A stretch of 7,404 bases of DNA from Clostridiales bacterium (lineage in GTDB: Bacteria; Bacillota_A; Clostridia; Christensenellales; Aristaeellaceae): positions 1-7,404 of the forward strand of contig JAAYZL010000254.1 in NCBI GenBank assembly GCA_012514855.1, read 5' to 3'. A model generated the notes under the pieces. It was not told where the DNA came from. It saw only the letters and a list, made by a program, of their open reading frames with translations, and did not search any database. Positions 1 to 6,272 of this stretch are shown here, in pieces (positions within the stretch are counted from its first letter, which is position 1; the number at the start of each line of letters is the position of its first letter). The position numbers and the translations under genes are program-made.

Positions 1-455
1 AGAACATCGCGCAGTACACGAAGTCCGGCTCCGGCCCGTCCAAGAAGGTCGGCATCGGCGAGTGCGTGATCGGCATCGGCTTCCTGCACGACGGCATCAC
101 GCAGATTCTGATGGGCTACGACAACATAGAGCTGATCATCCCCGCGTCCGGCACGAGCTTCGAGATCGGCGCGACGGCGATCCTGAAGGGCTGCAAGAAC
201 TTAAACGCCGCGAAGCTGTGGGTCGAGTACGCGCTCTCGCCCGAGTGCGTGAATCTCTCGAAGGAGAACGGCGCCTACCAGTTCCTGGTGATCGACAACG
301 CCGAGCAGCCGCAGGAGGCGACCGATTTCGGCCTCGATCCCGACAACGTGATCCCCTACGACTTTGAGGACGCGAAGCAGAACACCTCGAAGTACGTCGC
401 CGACTTCTTCGAGGCAATCGGCGCCGCCGCGGACGACCGCTTCAAGACCGAATAA
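1..455 (+). CDS. ABC transporter substrate-binding protein, AfuA/FbpA-like (5' end missing)
   Basis: This is the C-terminal 150 residues of an extracytoplasmic solute-binding protein that would capture ligand outside the membrane and deliver it to the permease encoded next. The first full codon is at base 3 and the stop is TAA at 453-455; the start, signal peptide and N-lobe lie outside the window. The visible part has the typical family text: a glycine-rich GIGIGFLHDGITQIL segment (visible residues 24-38), a PASGTSFEIGATAILKG segment (46-62), and a helix with the LWVEYALSPE pattern common near the end of Fe3+/AfuA-type binding proteins. Family FbpA proteins usually bind ferric iron through adjacent tyrosines; none is visible here, and a His-Asp pair (29-30) followed by Glu54 is present instead. 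A sugar-phosphate or other organophosphate ligand is therefore plausible, but the ligand is inferred. Class confidence is high because of the permease and ATPase that follow. Confidence 0.85.
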   Translation, partial: NIAQYTKSGSGPSKKVGIGECVIGIGFLHDGITQILMGYDNIELIIPASGTSFEIGATAILKGCKNLNAAKLWVEYALSPECVNLSKENGAYQFLVIDNAEQPQEATDFGLDPDNVIPYDFEDAKQNTSKYVADFFEAIGAAADDRFKTE

Positions 456-475
456 ACGGCCCCGGAAACGCCCGA

Positions 476-504
476 GGGGGGATGGAGCGATGGGCCATCC
501 CCCC
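476..504 (+). terminator. GC-rich hairpin between binding protein and permease genes
   Basis: A perfect 10-bp inverted repeat, GGGGGGATGG (476-485) and CCATCCCCCC (495-504), encloses a 9-nt loop. It starts 20 bases after the binding-protein stop codon. The bases after it (TCTCCTTGGC) are pyrimidine-rich but not a T run, so it is a weak intrinsic terminator at best. In binding-protein operons such hairpins commonly cause partial termination or protect the upstream mRNA from 3' exonucleases, giving more binding protein than permease; that role is inferred. The rest of the 190-bp gap (505-630) shows no promoter or gene that I can support. Confidence 0.6.
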
Positions 505-630
505 TCTCCTTGGCGGCACCGCACAAGCTCCACGCGCGTTTCCGCCGCCCCGCGCCGAAAGAACGCAGGCGCAATCCGACGGAAATCCATCGCGCCCGCA
601 CGCCGGGATTTGGTGCCCATATGAACCGGG

Positions 631-636
631 AGGAGG
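631..636 (+). promoter_or_regulatory. Ribosome binding site that fixes the permease TTG start
   Basis: AGGAGG lies at 631-636, nine bases before TTG at 646. It is the only strong Shine-Dalgarno sequence near the beginning of the permease frame. The ATG at 621 is in another frame, and the first in-frame ATG (703) would begin right at the first membrane segment without a matching site. Confidence 0.7.
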
Positions 637-645
637 GGACGCGGC

Positions 646-2367
646 TTGGCATCCGGCAAGAGCGCCCGATTGGATCGCAAAAAATTCTACGCCGATCCCG
701 TGATGGTCGTCACGATCGTCCTATTGATCCTGTTTTTGCTTCTGTTCATCGTCTACCCGCTGGGAATGCTGCTCGTCGACAGCATATTCGTCAAGGGCGT
801 GGGGCTCGATTTCTCCGCGTTTCCCCGGATTTTCGGCGACTACACCTTCAAAAACGCGCTTACGAACACGCTGCAAATCGGCGTGATCGTGGGCGTCGGC
901 TCGACGGCGCTCGGGCTGCTTTTTGCGTACGTCGACTGCTATGTGAAGGTGCGCACGCGCGTGCTGAAAAAGCTGTTCGACGTCGTGTCGACCCTTCCGG
1001 TCGTCTCGCCGCCGTTCGTGCTGTCGCTGTCGATGATCTTGCTGTTCGGGCGGAGCGGCCTCGTCACCAGGACGCTGCTCGGCATCTTCGATTCGGACAT
1101 CTACGGGATGCACGGCATCGCGACGGTGCAGACGCTGACCTTCTTCCCGGTGTGCTACCTGATGCTCAGGGGGCTTCTCAAGAACATCGACCCGTCGATG
1201 GAGGAGGCGGCGCGGGACATGGGCTCCTCGCGCTGGAAGGTGTTTACGACGGTCACGTTCCCGCTGCTTCTGCCGGGGCTCGGGAACGCGTTTCTGGTGA
1301 CGTTCATCGAGTCGGTCGCGGACTTCGCGAACCCCATGATGATCGGCGGCAGCGTCGACACGCTTGCGACGACGATCTACCTGCGCATCACCGGCGGAAT
1401 CTACGACACGACCGGCGCGGCGGCGATGGCGGTCGTGCTGCTGTCCTTGACGGTCAGCCTGTTCCTCGTGCAGAAGTACTACTTCGAGAGCAAGACCGCG
1501 GCGACGTTGACCGGCAAGGCGTCGCGCGCCAGGATGCTGATTTCGGAAAAGAGCGTCACCGTGCCGCTGACGATCCTCTGCCTGATCATCTCGGCGTTCG
1601 TCGTTCTGATGTACGTGAGCATACCGTTCGGCGCGCTGTTCAAGCTCTGGGGGCGGGACTATTCGCTGAGCTGGAAGTGGTTTGAGTACCTGTTCAAGTA
1701 CAACGGCCTCAAGGTGTTCAAGGACTCGTTCGTGCTGTCGTTCATCGCCTCGCCGATCACGGCGTTCCTGTCGATGGTCATCTCGTATCTGGTCGTCAAG
1801 AAGCGCTTCAGGGCGAAGGGGTTCATCGAGTTCGTGTCGATTCTCGCGATGGCGGTCCCGGGCACGGTGCTCGGCGTCGGCTACATACGCGGCTTCGCGA
1901 ACGGGCTGTTCCGCTCGGGCATCCTGCAGGGCATTTACGGGACCGGCGCCATACTCGTGATCGTGTTCGTGATCCGAAGCCTGCCCGTCGGCACCCGAAG
2001 CGGCATCTCGGCGCTCCGGCAGATCGACAGGTCGATCGAGGAATCCGCCTACGACCTGGGCGCCGGCAGCGGCAGGGTGTTCATGACGGTCACGCTGCCG
2101 CTGATCAAGGACTCCTTCCTGAGCGGGCTGGTCACGACCTTCGTCCGCTCGATCACGGCCATCAGCGCCATCATCTTGCTGGTCACGCCCAGATATCTGC
2201 TGGTGACGATGCAGATCAACGAGTTCGCCGAAAAGGGGTTCTACGGCGTCGCCTGCGCGTACGCCACGCTGCTGATCCTCATCGTGTACGCGGCGATCAC
2301 GCTGATGAACCTGTTCATCCGGTATTTCGGCACCAGCCGGCACATCAAGGAGGTTGAACGGCCATGA
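646..2367 (+). CDS. ABC transporter permease, fused two-domain FbpB/AfuB type
   Basis: This 573-residue inner-membrane protein forms the whole translocation channel in one chain. By eye there are about twelve hydrophobic segments, six in each half (roughly 19-45, 73-98, 113-135, 157-176, 207-229, 257-277; then 304-330, 359-384, 394-418, 430-447, 488-515, 535-560). Each half carries the EAA coupling loop that docks on the ATPase: EEAARDMG at 186-193, followed by FPLLLPG, and EESAYDLG at 465-472, followed by LPL. This duplicated layout is typical of iron (FbpB/SfuB), AfuB sugar-phosphate and PhnU-like phosphonate permeases, so the fold is sure but the substrate is not. The start is TTG at 646, chosen for the AGGAGG nine bases upstream; the N-terminus is then a short basic cytoplasmic tail. 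Its stop overlaps the ATPase start by ATGA, which implies coupled translation. Confidence 0.93.
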   Translation: MASGKSARLDRKKFYADPVMVVTIVLLILFLLLFIVYPLGMLLVDSIFVKGVGLDFSAFPRIFGDYTFKNALTNTLQIGVIVGVGSTALGLLFAYVDCYVKVRTRVLKKLFDVVSTLPVVSPPFVLSLSMILLFGRSGLVTRTLLGIFDSDIYGMHGIATVQTLTFFPVCYLMLRGLLKNIDPSMEEAARDMGSSRWKVFTTVTFPLLLPGLGNAFLVTFIESVADFANPMMIGGSVDTLATTIYLRITGGIYDTTGAAAMAVVLLSLTVSLFLVQKYYFESKTAATLTGKASRARMLISEKSVTVPLTILCLIISAFVVLMYVSIPFGALFKLWGRDYSLSWKWFEYLFKYNGLKVFKDSFVLSFIASPITAFLSMVISYLVVKKRFRAKGFIEFVSILAMAVPGTVLGVGYIRGFANGLFRSGILQGIYGTGAILVIVFVIRSLPVGTRSGISALRQIDRSIEESAYDLGAGSGRVFMTVTLPLIKDSFLSGLVTTFVRSITAISAIILLVTPRYLLVTMQINEFAEKGFYGVACAYATLLILIVYAAITLMNLFIRYFGTSRHIKEVERP

Positions 2368-3440
2368 GCAAGCAGAAAAAGGGCGTGCGCATCGAGCATA
2401 TTTCCAAAATTTACGTCGATCCCAAGACGAAAAAGGACTTCTACGCCGTCCGCGACATCTCGCTCGACATCGAGCCGGGGAGCTTCGTGACGCTGCTCGG
2501 GCCGTCCGGCTGCGGAAAGACGACGACGCTTCGGATGATCGCCGGATTCGAGAGCCCCGACGAGGGCGAGATCTACATCGGGGACGAGCCGATCAACCAT
2601 CTGACGCCGAACAAGCGCGACACGGCGATGGTGTTCCAGAGCTACGCGCTGTTCCCGCACTACAACGTGTTCGACAACGTCGCCTACGGGCTGCGCTTGC
2701 GCAAGATGTCAAAGTCCGAGATTCAGAAGCGCGTGGACGTGATATTGAACCTCGTGGAGTTGAACGGCATGGAGAGCCGCATGACGAACCAGCTCTCCGG
2801 CGGGCAGCAGCAGCGGGTCGCGCTCGCGCGGGCGCTCGTCGTCGAGCCGGGCGTGCTCTTGTTCGACGAGCCGCTCTCGAACCTCGACGCGAAGCTGCGC
2901 GTCTCGATGCGCACCGAGATCCGGCGCATACAGCAGACGCTCGGCATCACCGCGATCTACGTGACGCACGACCAGGCGGAGGCGATGTCGATCTCCGACA
3001 GGATCATCATCATGCACCGCGGCGTCATCTCGCAGCAGGGCACGCCGACCGAGATCTACTACCACCCGAACAGCGAGTTCGTCGCGGACTTCATCGGCGA
3101 GGCGAACTTCCTGCCGTGCACGGTCGCGTCCGTCAGCGGCCGGGAGCACCGGGTTTCGGTCGGCGGCGCGGTCGTGTCGCTCGACTGCGACGATCAACAT
3201 CAGGTCGGGGAGGACTGCAAGATCGTGCTCCGGCCCGAGGCGGCCATCATCGGAGACGACGGGCCGATCCCGTGCAAGGTCATCCTGAGCTGCTTCATGG
3301 GCTCGTACCAGAACTACCACGTGATGGTCGGGGACACGCTCGTCAAGATCGCGGACGCCTGCCCGATCAACAAGAAGGTCTATACGGTCGGGGACGCGGC
3401 GTATCTGCGCTTCGACCGCAACTGCGCGCACCTGCTGTAA
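2364..3440 (+). CDS. ABC transporter ATP-binding protein, FbpC/AfuC/PotA-like
   Basis: This 358-residue cytoplasmic ATPase powers the transporter encoded with it. All nucleotide-binding motifs are intact: Walker A GPSGCGKT (46-53), Q-loop Gln92 in VFQSYALFPHY, signature LSGGQ (144-148), Walker B VLLFDEP (164-170, Asp168 and Glu169), D-loop SNLD (172-175) and switch His202 in YVTHDQAEA. About 120 residues after the ATPase core form a C-terminal region like the TOBE domain of this family, with KIVLRPE as the recognisable start of a repeat. The length fits FbpC/PotA/MalK-type ATPases. The start ATG overlaps the permease stop (ATGA, 2364-2367) and is preceded by AAGGAGGT at 2347-2354, nine bases upstream. 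Members of this group are often named after iron, polyamine or sugar uptake on sequence alone; here the substrate must be taken from the binding protein and permease. Confidence 0.95.
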   Translation: MSKQKKGVRIEHISKIYVDPKTKKDFYAVRDISLDIEPGSFVTLLGPSGCGKTTTLRMIAGFESPDEGEIYIGDEPINHLTPNKRDTAMVFQSYALFPHYNVFDNVAYGLRLRKMSKSEIQKRVDVILNLVELNGMESRMTNQLSGGQQQRVALARALVVEPGVLLFDEPLSNLDAKLRVSMRTEIRRIQQTLGITAIYVTHDQAEAMSISDRIIIMHRGVISQQGTPTEIYYHPNSEFVADFIGEANFLPCTVASVSGREHRVSVGGAVVSLDCDDQHQVGEDCKIVLRPEAAIIGDDGPIPCKVILSCFMGSYQNYHVMVGDTLVKIADACPINKKVYTVGDAAYLRFDRNCAHLL

Positions 3441-3464
3441 GGCGGCAAAACGGAGGGAAACGAT

Positions 3465-4472
3465 ATGTACGTCGCGAGTGAGAACCGATACGCGGGCATG
3501 GTCTACCGCCGCTGCGGGGCCTCGGGGCTGAAGCTGCCCGCGCTTTCCCTGGGAACATGGCACAACTTCGGCGGGCAAGCGCCGAGAGAGACCGCGCGGC
3601 AGATGCTCAAAACCGCGTTTGACCACGGCATCACGCACTTCGACTGCGCGAACAACTACGGCCCGCCGCCGGGCTCGGCGGAGGAGGCGCTCGGCGACAT
3701 CCTGAAGAGCGACTTCCGCGCCTACCGCGACGAGCTGATCGTCTCGACGAAGGCGGGCTACTCCATGTGGCCCGGCCCGTACGGGGAGTGGGGCTCGAGG
3801 AAGAGCCTGCTCGCGAGCCTCGACCGGAGTTTGAAGCGGCTGAAGCTCGACTACGTCGACATCTTCTACCACCACCGGCCCGACCCCGAGACGCCGCTCG
3901 AGGAGAGCATGGAGGCGCTCGCGCACGCGGTCCGGAGCGGCAAGGCGCTCTACGTCGGCGTGTCGAACTACTTGGGCGACGATCTGCGCCGCGCGACGGA
4001 AATCCTCCGGTCGATGGGCGTCAGGCTGCTCATCAGCCAGCCGCGCTACTCGATGCTGAACCGCGGGTTTGAGGAAAACGCCGAGGCCGCGACGCTCGAA
4101 ACCCGGATCGGCGCGATCGCGTTCAGCCCGCTCGCCGGCGGCATGCTGACCGACCGGTACTTCCACGGCGTGCCGGAGGGCTCGCGCGCCGCGGGGCCGA
4201 GCATCTTCCTCTCGCGCGAGACCGCCGAGGGGCCCGTCGTAGAGGTCGCCCGGAAGCTCGACGAGGTCGCGCGCGGCCGCGGCCAGACGCTCGCGCAGAT
4301 GGCGCTCGCGTGGGTGCTTCACAACCCGGCGATCACCTCCGCGCTGATCGGCGCGAGCCGCCCGGAGCAGATCTTGGAAAACCTTCGCGCGCTCGACAAC
4401 CTCGAGTTCAGCGGGGAGGAGATCGCGAAAATCCGGGAGATCGCGGGAAATATGCCGGCGTTTGTCCGCTGA
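3465..4472 (+). CDS. Aldo/keto reductase, YghZ-like (L-glyceraldehyde 3-phosphate reductase family)
   Basis: This 335-residue cytosolic enzyme should reduce an aldehyde or ketone with NADPH in a TIM-barrel fold. The expected catalytic tetrad is visible: Asp60 and Tyr65 in FDCANNYGPPPGSAEE, Lys96 in STKAGY, and His137 in FYHHRPD. The cofactor-phosphate segment near the C-terminus, SALIGASRPEQILEN, is also present. From memory, E. coli YghZ shares the stretches around LPALSLG.WHNFG, ITHFD.ANNYGPPPGSAEE, STKAGY.MWPGPYG and SGKALYVG, and even the NRYAGMVYR-like N-terminus, which supports the ATG at 3465 over the in-frame ATG at 3498. YghZ reduces L-glyceraldehyde 3-phosphate and methylglyoxal. 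The start is preceded by GGAGGG (3452-3457) with 7-nt spacing and lies 24 bp after the ATPase gene, so it is likely cotranscribed with the transporter and may act on the imported compound. The exact substrate is inferred only. Confidence 0.92.
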   Translation: MYVASENRYAGMVYRRCGASGLKLPALSLGTWHNFGGQAPRETARQMLKTAFDHGITHFDCANNYGPPPGSAEEALGDILKSDFRAYRDELIVSTKAGYSMWPGPYGEWGSRKSLLASLDRSLKRLKLDYVDIFYHHRPDPETPLEESMEALAHAVRSGKALYVGVSNYLGDDLRRATEILRSMGVRLLISQPRYSMLNRGFEENAEAATLETRIGAIAFSPLAGGMLTDRYFHGVPEGSRAAGPSIFLSRETAEGPVVEVARKLDEVARGRGQTLAQMALAWVLHNPAITSALIGASRPEQILENLRALDNLEFSGEEIAKIREIAGNMPAFVR

Positions 4473-4524
4473 CGCAATCCCTCTTCGGACTGCAGAAAAA
4501 GACCCGCAGAACTGCCTGTTCAAT

Positions 4525-4562
4525 CGAAACCGACGGCGTGTACGTCGGTTTCGCGCATTTTT
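4525..4562 (+). terminator. Intrinsic terminator of the transporter-reductase operon
   Basis: A perfect 11-bp stem, CGAAACCGACG (4525-4535) with CGTCGGTTTCG (4543-4553), closes a 7-nt loop. CGCA and then five T (4558-4562) follow. It sits 52 bases after the reductase stop codon. The stem plus T tract fit a rho-independent terminator and mark the boundary between the transport operon and the fatty-acid operon. Confidence 0.78.
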
Positions 4563-4595
4563 CGGGAGCTGAGGCGGAGAAAAATGCTCACCCGC

Positions 4596-4637
4596 CCGGC
4601 CTTCGCACGGAAATTTGTGAAAATTTCAGAAGGCCGG
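4596..4637. repeat. Two-tier inverted-repeat hairpin
   Basis: The outer arms CCGGCCTTC (4596-4604) and GAAGGCCGG (4629-4637) are perfect complements. Inside them a second perfect 7-bp stem, GAAATTT (4610-4616) and AAATTTC (4621-4627), closes a GTGA tetraloop. The two stems are joined by an uneven internal loop (5 bases on one side, 1 on the other). No T tract follows, so it is not an obvious terminator on the + strand. It could be a repetitive intergenic hairpin, a protein binding site or an RNA element; the sequence alone does not decide. Confidence 0.7.
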
Positions 4638-4647
4638 CCCTCCCCAC

Positions 4648-4675
4648 GCGTTGAAAAACCGCAGTTTTTCAACGC
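4648..4675. repeat. Perfect 12-bp inverted repeat with CGCA loop
   Basis: GCGTTGAAAAAC (4648-4659) and GTTTTTCAACGC (4664-4675) pair perfectly around a 4-nt loop, CGCA. The A5/T5 runs lie inside the stem, and no T tract follows on either strand, so this is unlike a classic terminator. It begins 10 bases after the previous hairpin and ends 55 bases before the -35 box of the fatty-acid operon. It has the look of a short dispersed palindromic element, but copy number cannot be seen here. Confidence 0.7.
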
Positions 4676-4730
4676 CGGTCCGCCACAATCTTTAAGAAGT
4701 TTATGCGCGCGCTATCTTTGGGAAAACCTA

Positions 4731-4759
4731 TTGACAATTGCCGGTCCCGGCGATATCAT
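4731..4759 (+). promoter_or_regulatory. Sigma-70-type promoter of the marR-fab operon
   Basis: The -35 box TTGACA (4731-4736) matches the consensus exactly, the spacer is 17 bp, and the -10 box is TATCAT (4754-4759), five of six consensus bases. Transcription should begin near 4766, giving a leader of about 29 bases before the MarR-family gene. With such a strong core promoter, control most likely depends on repression at the overlapping palindrome. Confidence 0.85.
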
Positions 4760-4776
4760 TAATTAGTCTAATTAAT
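4758..4776. promoter_or_regulatory. Probable operator for the MarR/FabT-like regulator
   Basis: ATTAATTAG (4758-4766), a central T, and CTAATTAAT (4768-4776) form a perfect 19-bp palindrome in an otherwise GC-rich region. It overlaps the last two bases of the -10 box, and its centre lies at the predicted transcription start, where a bound dimer would block RNA polymerase. If one base (4776) is allowed to bulge, the dyad extends to ATCA (4755-4758) and TGAT (4777-4780). MarR-family proteins bind such sites as dimers, often upstream of their own gene. The assignment to the gene product 18 bases downstream is inferred. The motif differs from the FabT site I recall from streptococci (TTTGAT-ATCAAA halves). 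Confidence 0.75.
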
Positions 4777-4794
4777 TGATTTGGAGGCCGCGCG

Positions 4795-5274
4795 ATGGAT
4801 CCCTTTCTTTCGGGTCTGAACGAGATGTTCGTCACCACGTACCGGTCGCTGTGCAAGGTGGAGGAGGTCATGCTGCGCCGCCTGAGCAACGACAGCCTGA
4901 CCATCAGCGAGATGCACATGCTCGAGAGCATCGGCAAGAACTGGGCGGACGGGTGCACGATCACCGACATCGCGCAGGATTTGGAGATCACGCCGCCGTC
5001 GGTCACGATGGCCGTGAAGCGGCTCGAGAAGAAGGGCTACATCACGAAGGACCGCCAGAGCGACGACGCGCGCCGCGTGAAGGTGCATTTGACCGATCAG
5101 GGCCGCCGCGCCGAGACCGCGCACCGGTACTTTCACCGGCAGCTCGTCCGCGCGGTCGCGAGGGACATGCAGCCGCAGGAAAAGGAAGCTCTGCTCTCGG
5201 GACTCCACAAGATGAACGACTTCATGCGGGGCAAGGTCGAGGAGTTCGGGCGCGGAGGGGGAAGTGCAGAATGA
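4795..5274 (+). CDS. MarR-family transcriptional regulator, FabT-like
   Basis: This 159-residue protein has the MarR winged-helix layout: an N-terminal dimerisation helix, a helix at 37-46 (ISEMHMLESI), the helix-turn-helix TITDIAQDLEITPPSVTMAVKRLEKKG (55-81) with the recognition helix at about 67-80, the wing DRQSDDARRVKVHLTDQG (87-103) with the usual Asp-Arg pattern, and a long C-terminal helix pair. GGAGG at 4783-4787 lies 7 bases before the ATG. It is the first gene of the fatty-acid operon and its stop overlaps fabH by ATGA. In streptococci the gene in this position is FabT, a repressor of fatty-acid synthesis that uses long-chain acyl-ACP as corepressor. The same job is likely here from gene order, but effector use is not visible in the sequence. 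It probably also represses itself through the palindrome at 4758-4776. Confidence 0.88.
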   Translation: MDPFLSGLNEMFVTTYRSLCKVEEVMLRRLSNDSLTISEMHMLESIGKNWADGCTITDIAQDLEITPPSVTMAVKRLEKKGYITKDRQSDDARRVKVHLTDQGRRAETAHRYFHRQLVRAVARDMQPQEKEALLSGLHKMNDFMRGKVEEFGRGGGSAE

Positions 5275-6227
5275 GAATACTCGGAACCGGCAGCGCGCTG
5301 CCCGCCCTGACCGTCGACAACGACCGCCTGACGCAGTTTCTCGACACCAGCGACGATTGGATTCGCACCCGCACCGGCATCCGCTCGCGGCAGATCATGA
5401 CCGACGAGACGCTTTTGCAGCTCGCCGTCCGCGCGTCGGAGGCCGCTTTGGAGAACGCCGGGCTCTCGGCCTCGGACATCGACTTTGTGCTCGGCTCGAC
5501 GGTGCTCGCCGACACGATCACGCCCTCGCTCTCCTGCGCGCTGCAGGGGGAGCTCGGGACGACCGGCGCGGCGCTCGACATCAACGGCGCGTGCGCGGGG
5601 TTTGTCTACGCGCTCGACGTCGCGGACGCGTACCTCGCCTCCGGAAAGGCGAGGCGAATGCTCGTCGTCTCGGCGGAGTCGATGTCGCGCATCGCGGACT
5701 GGACCGACCGCGCGACCTGCGTGCTGTTCGGGGACGGCGCGGGCGCGGTCGTCGTGGACGCGGGCGAGGGGCTTCTCTCCTCGCACCTGACGAGCGAGGG
5801 CAACCTCGCCCCGCTCAACATGTACCCGAATCCGGGCAACAGCCCGTTTGCCACGGCGAGCCATCCCGCGACCCCGCTGTTCATGGACGGCCCGGAGATC
5901 TACAAATTTGCCGTGCAGCACTCGGTCGACGATCTCAAGCTTGTGATCGAAAGGGCGGGGCTTGCGCCGGACGACATCGACCACTACCTCTTGCACCAGG
6001 CCAACCGGCGGATCGTCGAGGCGGCGCGCGTCCGGTTCAGGCAGCCGGAGGAGAAGTTCCCGACGAACATCGAGGTGCGCGGGAACACGTCGTCCGCGAG
6101 CATCCCGATCTTGCTCGACGAGCTGAACCGCGCGGGGCGGCTGCGCGCGGGGGAGCTGATCGCCATGAGCGCGTTCGGCGCGGGGCTTACGACGGCCGCG
6201 TGCGTTCTCAGATGGACCGGGGTATGA
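5271..6227 (+). CDS. fabH: Beta-ketoacyl-ACP synthase III
   Basis: FabH starts fatty-acid synthesis by condensing an acyl-CoA primer with malonyl-ACP to give a beta-ketoacyl-ACP in the cytosol. The 318-residue length equals the family norm (E. coli 317). The catalytic triad is complete: Cys108 in INGACAGFVYAL, His242 in LLHQANRRI, and Asn272 in GNTSSASIP. The N-terminal DDWIRTRTGI (28-37) and the glycine-rich FGDGAGAVV (153-161) and C-terminal SAFGAGLTTA segments are also typical. The ATG at 5271 overlaps the regulator's stop codon (ATGA) and follows AGGGGG at 5256-5261. The same frame stays open upstream to 4776, but that part lies over the regulator and is a shadow, while the true N-terminus MRILGTGSALP matches the FabH beginning. 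Primer choice (acetyl or branched) cannot be told from the sequence. Confidence 0.96.
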   Translation: MRILGTGSALPALTVDNDRLTQFLDTSDDWIRTRTGIRSRQIMTDETLLQLAVRASEAALENAGLSASDIDFVLGSTVLADTITPSLSCALQGELGTTGAALDINGACAGFVYALDVADAYLASGKARRMLVVSAESMSRIADWTDRATCVLFGDGAGAVVVDAGEGLLSSHLTSEGNLAPLNMYPNPGNSPFATASHPATPLFMDGPEIYKFAVQHSVDDLKLVIERAGLAPDDIDHYLLHQANRRIVEAARVRFRQPEEKFPTNIEVRGNTSSASIPILLDELNRAGRLRAGELIAMSAFGAGLTTAACVLRWTGV

Positions 6228-6272
6228 TCCCCTTCCATAGATTTCAACACGACATATTGGAGGAAAAAAACC

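Noticed and set aside
510..1685. Plus-strand open frame of 391 codons before and within the permease
   Set aside because: The permease frame has two EAA loops and twelve membrane segments; this frame gives an Arg-rich product without motifs.
721..2343. Minus-strand open frame of 540 codons opposite the permease
   Set aside because: The translation is highly charged (Arg, Asp, Gln, His repeated), the usual antisense image of a hydrophobic membrane protein gene in GC-rich DNA.
1..3440. Naming the transporter FbpABC (ferric iron)
   Set aside because: The permease and ATPase do not show the substrate, and the binding-protein fragment lacks the tyrosine pair, so no iron-specific symbol is given.
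2709..4523. Long minus-strand open frame (604 codons) across the ATPase and reductase genes
   Set aside because: It is rich in Arg, Asp, Val and Ala with no recognisable domain, and lies opposite two clearly real genes with full motifs.
4648..4675. Second terminator or a CRISPR-like repeat unit
   Set aside because: The T run is inside the stem rather than after it, and there is only one copy with no regularly spaced repeats.
4776..5270. Upstream in-frame extension of fabH giving a 483-residue protein
   Set aside because: The extension lies over the regulator gene, has a composition typical of GC-rich shadow frames, and the FabH N-terminus matches the ATG at 5271 with its own ribosome site.
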